A DNA stretch of 64,000 bases from Marinilabiliaceae bacterium JC017 (GCA_004296775.1 RHGE01000012.1:1-64000), one strand, 5' to 3'; positions 52,027 through 61,825 are shown, numbered from the stretch's first letter. Notes: generated by a model not told the origin, from the sequence alone. Numbers and translations are program-made.

Positions 52027-53508
52027 TTAGTTCAACTTTACAATATCATCCGGTTTCCAGGTCTGATCAAAGAATGATTCAAGTGGGCCATACAGGCGGA
52101 TATACAGGAACCAACCTTCCCCCGGAATGGTTTTCACCCAGTTCTTTTCAAATCCTTCAGGTGCTTTATCCGGCCCAAAATAGAGATCAATGGAACCATC
52201 TTCATTCACCACAGGCTCATCATAAGTACTCACACTTGGTTTGGGCTGGTCGTTTTGGAGCAGTGATCGGGTATCGGGATGATAAACTGTAACAGACCAA
52301 AAATCCTTAGCTGGGATACCTGACGGCAGGTGCAGTTTGTAGTTATTGTCACCCATCAGAAAATCAGCTTCCGCATCACGATAGCAACAAAGATATTGCG
52401 AACCAACTCCTACCATTTTACGTGCCATGGCCGGTGTAATCACAATGGCTTCATAATGAAACAGCGTTCTGGCATCTAATAACATAGCATCACCTTCCAT
52501 AAATTCATGACTGCCACCTATAAAAATGGTTTCATATTTACGATCCGAATAAATTCTGGCCCTTTTATCCCGATGTGCATAGGCATTGGTTTTGGCAATT
52601 GCATCCCCCACTTTAACACCATCAGCCAACATATTCTTCATTCGTTCATTCGGATTAAATGTTTTTCCTTTCTCAATACCAATTGCTTTTAAAAGTCCCA
52701 GCTCATAAGCTGTGAAAGCAGACACTGGTTCATATTGAACAACTTTATTTAACAGGTCATAGTAGCTGACATCACGGGGATGAGTGGAATTGCCAGCTTT
52801 ATATGAAAGACTCAAATACCTGGCATCCTCACGAACCCCAGTTGATAAGGGATAAGCTTTAAAATTTTCCCGGTAATACTCTATGGCTGCCTCTCCTGTC
52901 CCTGTATCTTGAACGAACCCGCGAACCATCACCCAATTACGATAGGTTGGACATTCATAAACAAAATAGCCTTCCGGTATTTCACCTTTATATCCTGGCG
53001 GCAATAACAAGTATTTGCCCCCCTTACCTTTGTCAGGTCCTGCATTACCCAAATCGGTAATAAATCGCATAAATGTATCATCTACCATTCCCAATACATT
53101 AGGCGGTGTTTCAACAACCGTAGGGCCATCTTTCAACAAATCTGTGTAGGCTGTTGCATATACGCTTTCGGTATTATAGGTAAGTCCGATAGCTTCTGAT
53201 TTACCAGCTCCAGGCTCGATATATATTCCTACATCACCAGGGGAAACCAGATCATACTCATGAATCAGGCTTTCGAAAATCGCATTTTGTGAAGCCAAAG
53301 GCATAAATTCGATATAAGCTTGAGTGGCTCGTTGAACATCCAATTGGTCATAGGCTTTTTGTATGGTTGCTTGGGTAGGATAACCGCCTAGGTATTCAAA
53401 TTCCTTTGTACAACATTTCTCTTCTGCTTCCTGCTTTTTTTGCATGCATGATGAAGCTATTAATGCAATCATACACACGAGTAGTATATTTTTAAATAGT
53501 CGTTTCAT
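52027..53508 (-). CDS. DUF1254/DUF1214 lipoprotein (second of pair)
   Basis: A 493-residue protein with a lipoprotein signal (ALIASSC, Cys21). The N-part (PLASQNAIFESLIHEYDLVS) fits DUF1254 and the C-part (LHLPSGIPAKDFWSVTVYHP to GFEKNWVKTIPGEGWFLYIR) fits DUF1214, where a conserved Tyr/Arg-rich pattern with NWVKT is typical. The function of this domain pair is unknown. It lies in an operon-like run with a second DUF1254 gene and an outer-membrane barrel gene, and probably resides in the outer membrane or periplasm. Confidence 0.8.
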   Translation of the reverse strand: MKRLFKNILLVCMIALIASSCMQKKQEAEEKCCTKEFEYLGGYPTQATIQKAYDQLDVQRATQAYIEFMPLASQNAIFESLIHEYDLVSPGDVGIYIEPGAGKSEAIGLTYNTESVYATAYTDLLKDGPTVVETPPNVLGMVDDTFMRFITDLGNAGPDKGKGGKYLLLPPGYKGEIPEGYFVYECPTYRNWVMVRGFVQDTGTGEAAIEYYRENFKAYPLSTGVREDARYLSLSYKAGNSTHPRDVSYYDLLNKVVQYEPVSAFTAYELGLLKAIGIEKGKTFNPNERMKNMLADGVKVGDAIAKTNAYAHRDKRARIYSDRKYETIFIGGSHEFMEGDAMLLDARTLFHYEAIVITPAMARKMVGVGSQYLCCYRDAEADFLMGDNNYKLHLPSGIPAKDFWSVTVYHPDTRSLLQNDQPKPSVSTYDEPVVNEDGSIDLYFGPDKAPEGFEKNWVKTIPGEGWFLYIRLYGPLESFFDQTWKPDDIVKLN

Positions 53509-53550
53509 AATTTGAGGTTTAATGTTTATAAAATTCCTTCAAAACAGACC

Positions 53551-53571
53551 GACAGGTTTCGAAATCCTGTC
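53551..53571 (-). repeat. GACAGG/CCTGTC hairpin between DUF1254 genes
   Basis: GACAGG at 53551-53556 pairs with CCTGTC at 53566-53571 around a TTTCGAAAT loop. The gap is 86 bases. This ACAGG/CCTGT hairpin type is found in many Bacteroidota intergenic regions, and another occurs after the next gene. Confidence 0.5.
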
Positions 53572-53594
53572 AGGTCCGTATTGTTTGTATGTGA

Positions 53595-54806
53595 TTAATC
53601 ACAAGGTCCTTTAGGCAGATTATTAACATCAGGTTTGTAATACCTGGCTACAAAATAATAAGGTTCACCGGCATTCACTGGCATCCAATAGGTGCCATCT
53701 TTGGGATCTTCCACGCTAAAGGTGATGGTGATATTTCCACTTTCATTTGGTGTTGTGTTATAGGCATTAAATAAATCATTCTTACCAGGAATGGTATTTC
53801 TTGTCAGAGCACTATAACGGGTAATCGACCAAAATAAACCACACCCTTCCGGTTCGTATGGCAATGTGTATACTTCTGTTTTATCACCTTTTAGTACTTC
53901 TCCATTACAATTGACGAAGAATGGTCGATAAAATGCATGATGCAATGGCAAACCAAGATGCCCAACAATTGCAGCAGCGCGATATTCGGCATCATTACTA
54001 TTGGGTTCATTACTATCGATGGGACCAAACATGCCTACATTACCGGTTACACCAAACTTTGGAGCCACAATACCAATATATTTACTAACCCGCAGATAGT
54101 CTTCCTTACTAAAATTGACAGCTGATTCTAAAAGTTCTTTATTCTGTGGATAAACATCATGTGTTTCAAGGGTGTGTTTGAGTGGATTCTCAATTATAAG
54201 CTCCTCACTACCAACGGAAGTCAATTTTATTTTTTCTTGAATGGCATGTGCATTTATAAGATCTTCCTCTGTTTTCACCTGAACTCTAATAAAAAGATGT
54301 GGATAATCACCTGGACTCTCAATTACAGTAGCACCTTCCGGGGCTTTCATTTCTCTCCCTTTACGGACAATGGTATATTTCCCTTTCGGATGAATTTCAT
54401 CGAAAATAGTATAATGCTCCTGATCAGTAATATGGATGGAGTAATAACGTCCTTCATCAATTTCAGGGTATTCTACAGTCACTGGCCCTTCAGTAAGATC
54501 AACAACCACTTTTGTATAAATATGATCCAAAGCAGGCGTTACAACCGGATCTGTTCCTTCAGTAGGCAATTTTTTGGTATGTAATAGTTTATTGGTACCT
54601 CCCGCTTGCTTTGCTGTAATAACCATGTAACGCATATGGTGATAAACTTTAAATGCCATCAAGTCAGCATCAGAAGGCCTTTCAGTTATAGCATCAATAG
54701 TTTCAGCTTTTTGGGTTTTATCAGCTTCTTTTCTAGGCTTGATATTACAGGCCGTAAAACCAATTATTATGGTCATAATCGCCAAAAGTTTGAATGATTT
54801 TTTCAT
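53595..54806 (-). CDS. DUF1254/DUF1214 lipoprotein (first of pair)
   Basis: A 403-residue protein with a lipoprotein signal (IIGFTAC, Cys20). The DUF1254 part includes AFKVYHHMRYMVITAKQAGG and EGPVTVEYPEIDEGRYYSIH; the C-terminal DUF1214 part includes GCGLFWSITRYSALTRNTIP and EDPKDGTYWMPVNAGEPYYF. It shares the fold with the next gene but little sequence, so the pair is not a recent duplication. Its role is unknown. The 700 bases upstream contain no gene and probably hold the cluster promoter. Confidence 0.8.
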   Translation of the reverse strand: MKKSFKLLAIMTIIIGFTACNIKPRKEADKTQKAETIDAITERPSDADLMAFKVYHHMRYMVITAKQAGGTNKLLHTKKLPTEGTDPVVTPALDHIYTKVVVDLTEGPVTVEYPEIDEGRYYSIHITDQEHYTIFDEIHPKGKYTIVRKGREMKAPEGATVIESPGDYPHLFIRVQVKTEEDLINAHAIQEKIKLTSVGSEELIIENPLKHTLETHDVYPQNKELLESAVNFSKEDYLRVSKYIGIVAPKFGVTGNVGMFGPIDSNEPNSNDAEYRAAAIVGHLGLPLHHAFYRPFFVNCNGEVLKGDKTEVYTLPYEPEGCGLFWSITRYSALTRNTIPGKNDLFNAYNTTPNESGNITITFSVEDPKDGTYWMPVNAGEPYYFVARYYKPDVNNLPKGPCD

Positions 54807-55503
54807 AGTTAAATTAATTTAGAGGTTAATTAAATTCTTGATATAATCTTAAGATTACCAACTAAGTTTTAATCCTTTCAGGTTAAAAAAACACTCCCAT
54901 CTGGTGCTCATCCCTTTATTAGGATAGTCTCTCTATACCGAGATGAAAAAGAGAGAAACTGGTGCTAAACACGCAAACTCCTTCCCCTCTACAAATCGAC
55001 TCAACTTATCCGCTTGAAGAAAAATGAAGAGATTGGCTCAATGGACCATTGCTTTGAGCTAATAGTGCGACAACCCTTAAAGGTTATTAGTAAAAATATA
55101 GGATGAGTGCGCCTTATTTCCTGTGGCTTATAATAGTATTGAACGCGTAGTTTCTGGCTAAGGCTTGATCTTCTATAAATCATTGGTGCAGGTTTGGTTA
55201 ATAATTTAAGTTTGTGACATAAGGTTTGAATAATAAAACTACGAATTCTTATTTAAACATTCCTAAAAATCTAATTCACAAGCACTCAATTATAAAAAAG
55301 AGAACTCACTATCTGATAAACAAAAAAAGGCCATCCTGCGCAGTGCAGAACAGCCTTGAGATATTAAGAGTCATATACAATTCGACTCATAGTTTTTTTA
55401 ATCAGAAAGAAGTCAAAAGGAAGCAGATAAAAGGTAAAAGAGGAAACACTTCGTGCGATACCATATTATCCGATTATCACCTCCTTCGCTTATCGGCTTA
55501 GCA
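54807..55503. other. Gene-free stretch upstream of the DUF1254 operon
   Basis: About 700 AT-rich bases. Short frames in it have no family likeness. It should contain the operon promoter; I see no exact TTTG/TAnnTTTG pair, no repeat family and no RNA gene. Confidence 0.3.
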
Positions 55504-55890
55504 CTAGTTTTCCAGGCTTATTTCAATACCTATTGCACCGGTTGCTGTTTTCCCGTTTTTATCGGTCACTGTTAGTGTGACTGCCCCGGGACCTGTTTCT
55601 TCACCTGCGGTATAGATGCCGGTTATTTCGCCTGATGTGGCCCCCTCCTCAATGGGCAGATTAATGGCAAATGTACCACCAGCGGTTTCAAATGATGCAC
55701 TTGCAAATCCGCCAGGAGCTTTCACAATGAAGGTGAGATCTTTTGTGGCATTTGGTGCAAGTTCTACCACGCCGTCAGGCACAACCACCGATGGTCCGGT
55801 TGGTGTTACTTCTTCATCATCACTACAAGCAGTGAAACCCAATCCAAGAACAAACAGACTTGCAACGAAAATTGATTTTAATGTTTTCAT
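55504..55890 (-). CDS. Small lipoprotein of unknown function
   Basis: A 128-residue protein with a lipoprotein signal (GLGFTAC, Cys22) followed by an acidic SDDEE spacer, the Bacteroidota signal for export to the cell surface. The remainder is an all-beta, immunoglobulin-like domain (AVTLTVTDKNGKTATGAIGI). No family was recognised. The gene diverges from the AraC-type regulator and may be its target. A near-match to the -7 box (AATCTTTG on the minus strand) lies at 55935-55942. Confidence 0.68.
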   Translation of the reverse strand: MKTLKSIFVASLFVLGLGFTACSDDEEVTPTGPSVVVPDGVVELAPNATKDLTFIVKAPGGFASASFETAGGTFAINLPIEEGATSGEITGIYTAGEETGPGAVTLTVTDKNGKTATGAIGIEISLEN

Positions 55891-56033
55891 AACTCTTAAT
55901 TTTTAATGGTAATGTTGTTTAATTTTTACATTACAAAGATTCAGCTTTCCTACCTCATGACTAAGCCGTTTCAGGTCATACCATGCTCCAAAAAGGTCAA
56001 ATACGACTTATCCCTCCCTGTTTGATTAAATAA

Positions 56034-57083
56034 ATGATTCAGCCTAATTTTATACTACAAAATCCAAACTCCATACCCATGTCAAACACAACACCTATAC
56101 ACCTTCAGTTTCAGGAGGGCAATGCACAGCAATATATGCAAACCCTGTTGCAACAATTTGGCGGTACTCAAACCGATAATAGTTATCTGTTGGAAACCGG
56201 TCCGGTGCGAATAAAATTCACTACCTACTCGCTTCCTGATGGAGTGGAAATGACCATCTCAGAAATGGAAACAAAAAAGAAAGTAATCACCGACCGCACT
56301 CCCGATAGCGACCCCGATTATATTCATATTAACATCATCAAAGAAGGAAAATACACTCAATTCTTCAAGGATCAATCGGTGCATGTAGATGCGGAATCTT
56401 CCAAAGGTGTTTTTATATACGACGGTCAGTTCCCCATTCTGGTAGAATTCTCTCCCGGGGTAAATGTCAAATGGGTGGGGTTCAAATTTAAAATTTCGCA
56501 GTTGACCACTCTATTTGGCGATGCCCAAAAGATTCTCAAAGGCCTGTTTGATGATATGGAATCGGTGGCCTATCACACGGCCCTTCCCGGGGAGCTGGAA
56601 CGCCTCCTGAACGACCTTATTCACTATCAACAACTGAGCTTTAATCAACTTCCCATGATCACTTCCCGGGCCATAGAAATCTTTTCAAGCCTGTCAGCTA
56701 CCTTACAGGAACTAAAGGAAAACCATACGATTACCGGCCTTCATATAACCGACTACGAGAATTTACTTAAGATCAAAAAACGACTGCTTAATATTTTCAG
56801 CCAAAAGATAACCATTGATGGCCTGGCTGAAGAATTTGGTATCAGTGCTTCAAAACTCAAACGTGACTTCAAGCAGCTCTTCAATATGTCCATTTATAAG
56901 TTTCATACACATGCGAAAATGGATGAAGCCTTCAGAAGACTTAAATCGGGAAACTATTCGGTAGCAGAAGTGGGTTATGACATGGGCTATCAAAACCTCT
57001 CGAAATTTGCCGAGATGTTTAAGAAGATAAAAGGCATTTCACCCAAAGAGGTGCTGAAACTTTCGGGAGCCTCACTGATATGA
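56034..57083 (+). CDS. AraC-family transcriptional regulator
   Basis: A 349-residue regulator. The C-terminal 100 residues contain the two helix-turn-helix units of AraC proteins (TIDGLAEEFGISASKLKRDF; YSVAEVGYDMGYQNLSKFAE; FKKIKGISPKEV). The N-terminal 240 residues are beta-rich (IHINIIKEGKYTQFF, GVFIYDGQFPILVEF) but not a recognisable sugar-binding cupin; the ligand is unknown. The start may be ATG 56034 or ATG 56079 (MSNTTP). It diverges from the small lipoprotein gene. Confidence 0.88.
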   Translation: MIQPNFILQNPNSIPMSNTTPIHLQFQEGNAQQYMQTLLQQFGGTQTDNSYLLETGPVRIKFTTYSLPDGVEMTISEMETKKKVITDRTPDSDPDYIHINIIKEGKYTQFFKDQSVHVDAESSKGVFIYDGQFPILVEFSPGVNVKWVGFKFKISQLTTLFGDAQKILKGLFDDMESVAYHTALPGELERLLNDLIHYQQLSFNQLPMITSRAIEIFSSLSATLQELKENHTITGLHITDYENLLKIKKRLLNIFSQKITIDGLAEEFGISASKLKRDFKQLFNMSIYKFHTHAKMDEAFRRLKSGNYSVAEVGYDMGYQNLSKFAEMFKKIKGISPKEVLKLSGASLI

Positions 57084-57357
57084 TAGTTGCATCCATGAAA
57101 TATTATATCGATTTCTACTATCGTTAAACATGGCATCAAAAAGAAAAAAACTTGTCAACTATCTCCAACACGAAGATATTGCTTGGATTTTACTGGAATA
57201 CCATAAGGAAGTCTACTATATCTGATGGATAGAATTAGTAACTTAAATTGACATCACCTTTTTAACCCCGAATTCTTTACTCCTCCAGCGTTGTGACAAA
57301 TTTTTTAATCCTGACTGTTAGACATCACCCGCTTCAAGACAAATTCTAATTTTGAAT
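57084..57357. other. Region between the AraC gene and the 42-bp array
   Basis: No recognised gene. One small frame, ATG 57130 to stop 57225 (31 residues, basic then hydrophobic), cannot be judged. No terminator is clear after the AraC gene. Confidence 0.3.
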
Positions 57358-57800
57358 TTTCGACTTACAAACCTGCACAGACAAAGTGCAAGGTGTTTTT
57401 TCGAGTTGATCGTTTGCATGGAGAAAAATCAAGGCGTTTTTTCAACCTGTACACCTGCATAAAGAAAAAATCAAGGTGGTTTTTCTACTTGCACGCCTGC
57501 ATGAAAGAAACTCAAGGTGGTTTTTCAACTTACACGCCTGCATGAAGGAAAACTCAAGGCGGTTTTTCTATTTGCACGCCTGCATGGAGGAAAACCTAAG
57601 GTGGTTTTTCTATTTGCACGCCTGCATGGAAGAAAACCTAAGGTGGTTTTTCGACTTGCACACCTGCATGGAGGAAAACTCAAGGCGATTTTTCAACTTG
57701 CACGCCTGCATAGAAGAAAACTCAAGGCGGTTTTTCAACTTGCACGCCTGCATGGAGGAAAACTCAAGGCGTTCTTTCAACTTGCACGCTTGCATGGAGG
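57358..57800. repeat. 42-bp minisatellite array
   Basis: About eleven units. GCCTGC starts occur at 57495, 57536, 57578, 57620, 57662 (ACCTGC), 57704, 57746 and 57788, so the period is 42 bases (41 once); degenerate units lie upstream, back to about 57360. The unit contains GCACGCCTGCATGGAGGAAA and CAAGGCGGTTTTTCAACTT. The unit is a multiple of three and free of stops in several frames, so frames of 141 and 116 codons on the plus strand and 61 on the minus strand run through it. I regard it as non-coding; it lies between the convergent AraC and uvrA genes. Confidence 0.92.
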
Positions 57801-57869
57801 AAATACAAAGATCAGATTATTGCCCTATTCATTTGACACTGGTTATTTCAACCATATTTACGGGTAACA

Positions 57870-60722
57870 TTATAGTTCTTCCCTTAAAAACTGCGCCGTG
57901 AAACTTTCGGGATGCTGCGCCACCTCTTCCGGCGTTCCACAACACATCACCTCTCCCCCGAATCGACCGCCTTCTTTGCCGATGTCAATGATATGGTCGG
58001 CTACCTTAATCACATCCAGGTTGTGCTCAATAACAATTACGGTATTTCCTTTATCGACCAATCGATTAAGTACAACCAAGAGTACCCGGATATCCTCAAA
58101 GTGCAAACCCGTGGTAGGTTCATCAAGAATATAAATGGTTTTACCCGTGTCCTTTTTAGCCAGTTCTGTAGCTAATTTAACCCGCTGGCTTTCGCCCCCT
58201 GACAGTGTCGTGGAAGACTGTCCCAGACGAATGTAACCAAGGCCCACCTCCTGCAATACTTTTAGCTTGTGTGAAATGGACGGTATGCTACTGAAGAACT
58301 CCACTGCCTGATTAATGGTCAGTTTCAAAACATCGCTGATGGATTTACCTTTAAAGCGTACTTCCAACGTTTCCCGGTTATAACGCTTACCTCCACAGTC
58401 GGGGCATTGTACCATCACATCAGGAAGGAAATTCATCTCGATAACCTGCGCACCACCACCTTTACAGGTTTCACACCGTCCGCCTTTCACATTAAAGGAG
58501 AAACGGCCTGGTTTGTAAGCCCGTATTTTTGATTCTGGCAATTCAGCAAACAGCTTTCTTATATCATCAAACATCTTGGTATAAGTAGCCGGATTGGATC
58601 GGGGTGTACGACCCAATGGAGATTGATCAACATCAACTACCTTATCCAGGTATTCAAGGCCTTCCACCGATTTATACGGAAGCGGATCTTTAATCGCATG
58701 ATAAACATATTGATTCAATATGGGATAAAGGGTACCATTCACCAGGCTTGACTTGCCACTCCCTGAAACGCCGGTGACACAAATCATCTTTCCTAAAGGG
58801 AAGGAGACATCCACATTTTTCAGATTATTCCCGCTGGCCCCTTTTATCGTCAGGAAATTCCCATTCCCGGCACGCCGCTTTTCAGGCACCGGAATAGAGA
58901 TCCTGTTATTCAGATAATCGGCTGTGAGTGATTGTTGCTTCAGCAGTTGTTCAGGTGTTCCTTGTGCCACCACTTCACCACCATGTCGACCGGCATAAGG
59001 CCCCATGTCCACAATGTAATCAGCTTCCATCATCATGTCACGGTCATGTTCCACAACCAACACTGAATTACCGGTATCTCGCAACTGCTTTAACGAATGA
59101 ATCAGCTTGTGATTATCCCGTTGATGCAATCCAATACTGGGCTCATCGAGAATATAAAGCACATTCACCAGCTGAGAACCTATTTGGGTGGCTAACCGGA
59201 TGCGTTGACTCTCACCGCCGGACAGTGTCATGGCACTCCGGTTGAGGGCCAGGTATTCCAAACCCACATCCATCAGGAATCCTAAACGGCTACGTATCTC
59301 TTTCAACACCTCAGTGGCAATGGTACGCTGACGATCCGTTAAGCGCTCTTCCAGCCCCTGAAACCATTCGTGCAACAACCCCATATCCATGTTGGATATT
59401 TCCGCAATGTTCTTACCATCAATTTTGAAATGAAGAGCTTCCTTATTTAGGCGTTGCCCTTTACACTCCGGGCATTGGGTGTTACGAATAAACTGATTGG
59501 CCCACTTGCGGGCTTTTTGCGAAGTTTCGTTTGCCTGTTGATCAACAATGTATTTGATTACACCTTCAAAACTCAGAAAATAACTGGAACTAACACCTAG
59601 TGGTGTATTTTTCAAAGTAATGGGTTCACTGGAGCCATGCAGGATCACTTCAAGCCCATCCTCCGGTATATCTTTTATGGGAGTTTTAAGGTTAAATCCA
59701 TATTTCTCCCCAATGGCTTCCAGTTGCCAGAATATAAGGGTGTTTTTATACTTTCCTAACGGCGCTATTCCCCCGCTCTTAATATTCATGGAGGCATCAG
59801 GAATAATTTTTTCAAAATCCACCTCATCAATCATCCCCAGCCCTTTGCATTTTGGACAGGCCCCCTGAGGTGAATTAAAGGAGAAAGAGTGGGGGGCCGG
59901 TTCATTGTAGGATATTCCCGAGGTGGGACACATCAACTGACGGCTGTAATAACGTGACTCTTCGGTCTCTTTATCAACCAGCATCATGATCCCTTTACCA
60001 TGTTGCATGGCGAGCTTAATCGATTCTTTCAGTCGTTTGGTATCACTGGAAGAGACAGCCAGACGGTCAATTACAATTTCTATGAAATGGTTTTTATACC
60101 GATCCAACTTCATGCCATGCATCACTTCCCGGATTTCACCGTCCACCCTGACATGCAGAAAACCCTTTTTACGTATCTGCTCAAATAGCTCCTTGTAGTG
60201 TCCTTTTCGTCCTTTTACCAAGGGAGCAAGGATATAAACCTTACGCTTATCAAAATTTTCAAGGATAAGGTTCTGTATTTTTTCATCGGTGTATTTCACC
60301 ATTTTTTCACCCGTCACATAAGAGAATGCTTCTCCTGCACGCGCAAACAACAGACGAAGGAAATCATAGATTTCAGTGGTAGTCCCGACAGTGGAGCGTG
60401 GGTTTTTACTGGTGGTTTTCTGTTCAATGGAAATAACAGGGCTCAAACCGGTAATTTTATCCACATCCGGCCGTTCCAGGTTACCTAAAAACTGGCGGGC
60501 ATAAGCAGAAAAAGTCTCAACATATCGACGTTGCCCTTCGGCATAAATGGTATCAAATGCCAATGATGATTTTCCGCTCCCGCTTAATCCGGTGATAACA
60601 ACCAATTGGTCACGCGGAATGGTGATATCGATATTTTGCAGGTTATGAACCCGTGCTCCGTAAACGTTGATGTTTTCTGTTTCCTGACTTAACTCTGTTG
60701 CTCCTGTAACCTCTGCTGACAT
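57870..60722 (-). CDS. uvrA: Excinuclease ABC subunit A
   Basis: A 950-residue UvrA, the damage-recognition ATPase of nucleotide excision repair. It has two ABC ATPase modules: Walker A GLSGSGKSSLAFDTIYAEGQ and GVSGSGKSSLVNGTLYPILN, signatures TLSGGESQRIRLATQIGSQL and TLSGGESQRVKLATELAKKD, with Walker B LYILDEPSIGLHQRD and IYILDEPTTGLHFED. The second zinc finger is intact (CETCKGGG to CPDCGGKR). In the first, the usual second Cys is Ser (CPTSG), while CPKCKGLG is present. Start ATG 60722. A -7-like box lies upstream. Confidence 0.98.
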   Translation of the reverse strand: MSAEVTGATELSQETENINVYGARVHNLQNIDITIPRDQLVVITGLSGSGKSSLAFDTIYAEGQRRYVETFSAYARQFLGNLERPDVDKITGLSPVISIEQKTTSKNPRSTVGTTTEIYDFLRLLFARAGEAFSYVTGEKMVKYTDEKIQNLILENFDKRKVYILAPLVKGRKGHYKELFEQIRKKGFLHVRVDGEIREVMHGMKLDRYKNHFIEIVIDRLAVSSSDTKRLKESIKLAMQHGKGIMMLVDKETEESRYYSRQLMCPTSGISYNEPAPHSFSFNSPQGACPKCKGLGMIDEVDFEKIIPDASMNIKSGGIAPLGKYKNTLIFWQLEAIGEKYGFNLKTPIKDIPEDGLEVILHGSSEPITLKNTPLGVSSSYFLSFEGVIKYIVDQQANETSQKARKWANQFIRNTQCPECKGQRLNKEALHFKIDGKNIAEISNMDMGLLHEWFQGLEERLTDRQRTIATEVLKEIRSRLGFLMDVGLEYLALNRSAMTLSGGESQRIRLATQIGSQLVNVLYILDEPSIGLHQRDNHKLIHSLKQLRDTGNSVLVVEHDRDMMMEADYIVDMGPYAGRHGGEVVAQGTPEQLLKQQSLTADYLNNRISIPVPEKRRAGNGNFLTIKGASGNNLKNVDVSFPLGKMICVTGVSGSGKSSLVNGTLYPILNQYVYHAIKDPLPYKSVEGLEYLDKVVDVDQSPLGRTPRSNPATYTKMFDDIRKLFAELPESKIRAYKPGRFSFNVKGGRCETCKGGGAQVIEMNFLPDVMVQCPDCGGKRYNRETLEVRFKGKSISDVLKLTINQAVEFFSSIPSISHKLKVLQEVGLGYIRLGQSSTTLSGGESQRVKLATELAKKDTGKTIYILDEPTTGLHFEDIRVLLVVLNRLVDKGNTVIVIEHNLDVIKVADHIIDIGKEGGRFGGEVMCCGTPEEVAQHPESFTAQFLREEL

Positions 60723-60753
60723 TATAGCCTCCTCTTCCGTAATAATGAACGCA

Positions 60754-60761
60754 CAAAGATA
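60754..60761 (-). promoter_or_regulatory. Candidate -7 box for uvrA
   Basis: CAAAGATA on the plus strand, TATCTTTG on the minus strand, 32 bases upstream of the start codon. It fits TAnnTTTG; the -33 element is not clear. Confidence 0.4.
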
Positions 60762-60800
60762 GTAATTCTACACTACCTGAAGCAGAACAAGCAGAATAGC

Positions 60801-61817
60801 TTAAGGTTGATCCACCACGATACTATCAGCGGATACCACCTCGTTATCCGAAACAACAACTTCTTCACCGGGCAATTTAATGATGTAGGTTTTATTTTGT
60901 GTATTGGTCAGATAATTCTGACGCAACCATGGATTGAGGTCTTTTAACTCCTTGTAAGAAATGTGGTGCTCTTCAGCAAATACCGCAAAACTTTTAACAG
61001 CACCTTTTACGGCAAAATCATGTGTTTTATGCGGAGGGTACTTATCCTGCTGAGCCACATGAAAACCATAATTATCAGGCGAAGAAAGAATCTCTTTAAT
61101 GGCAAGAATACGGTAGATGTAACGGCCGGTTTCTTCTCCCAGTAACAAATCATAGTAGTTATCAGTCTTTTGACGACTAAGTTGATTGCTTATACCTGAT
61201 TGACCTGCATTGTACGAGGCGGCAGCCAATGTCCAGCTACCATGACGATTATAGGCCTTTTTAAGGAATTTACAGGCTGCATGGGTGGCCTTCTCAACAT
61301 GGTAACGCTCATCAACTTCTTTTGACACCTCCAGACCATATTCCCGGCCGGTGGCTTTCATAAACTGCCACAAACCAACGGCTCCGGCTGGTGATTTAGC
61401 TCGAGGCATAAAACTACTCTCAATAAGCGATAGATACTTGAAATCATCGGGAACACCGTGTTCTTTCAATATTGGCTCTATAATGGGAAAATAGCGGTTA
61501 GCCCGCTTGATAAAAAGAATGGTTTGTGATTGCCAGTAAGTATTAACCAACAACTCACGATCAAGACTTTCTTGTACATCAGTCCTGTTAAGCGGCACGG
61601 TTTCACCGGCAAAATTCATACTAGAAGGTATGTCCAACGAAAAAATTGCATATTGCCCTTTGGATGGTACCGCATCATCATCCAAGTTTTTCCCTGGCAC
61701 AGCTGAATAGGTAAATAGCTGAAATGCTAATGCTATTGCAATAACAGCGGATGATACAGATAAGAGTTTTGTGTAAAAATTCGTTTTCATAGCTTTCCCT
61801 TTTATCCCTTCTTTCAT
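60801..61817 (-). CDS. Lytic transglycosylase (MltD-like)
   Basis: A 338-residue peptidoglycan lyase. An N-terminal signal or anchor helix (VSSAVIAIALAFQLFTY) is followed by the SLT domain with SLIESSFMPRAKSPAGAVGL (catalytic Glu in ESSF), WQFMKATGREYGLEV and AAASYNAGQSGIS. The C-terminal HISYKELKDLNPWLRQNYL and YIIKLPG resemble a LysM module. It cleaves glycan strands in wall turnover. The frame begins at ATG 61817, and ATG 61790 is an alternative. A complete promoter is predicted upstream. Confidence 0.93.
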   Translation of the reverse strand: MKEGIKGKAMKTNFYTKLLSVSSAVIAIALAFQLFTYSAVPGKNLDDDAVPSKGQYAIFSLDIPSSMNFAGETVPLNRTDVQESLDRELLVNTYWQSQTILFIKRANRYFPIIEPILKEHGVPDDFKYLSLIESSFMPRAKSPAGAVGLWQFMKATGREYGLEVSKEVDERYHVEKATHAACKFLKKAYNRHGSWTLAAASYNAGQSGISNQLSRQKTDNYYDLLLGEETGRYIYRILAIKEILSSPDNYGFHVAQQDKYPPHKTHDFAVKGAVKSFAVFAEEHHISYKELKDLNPWLRQNYLTNTQNKTYIIKLPGEEVVVSDNEVVSADSIVVDQP

Positions 61818-61825
61818 GATTTTGT

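Noticed and set aside
57476-57901. 141-residue repeat protein on the plus strand
   Set aside because: It exists only because the 42-base unit lacks stops. A second plus-strand frame and a minus-strand frame are also open, and no signal or domain supports any of them.
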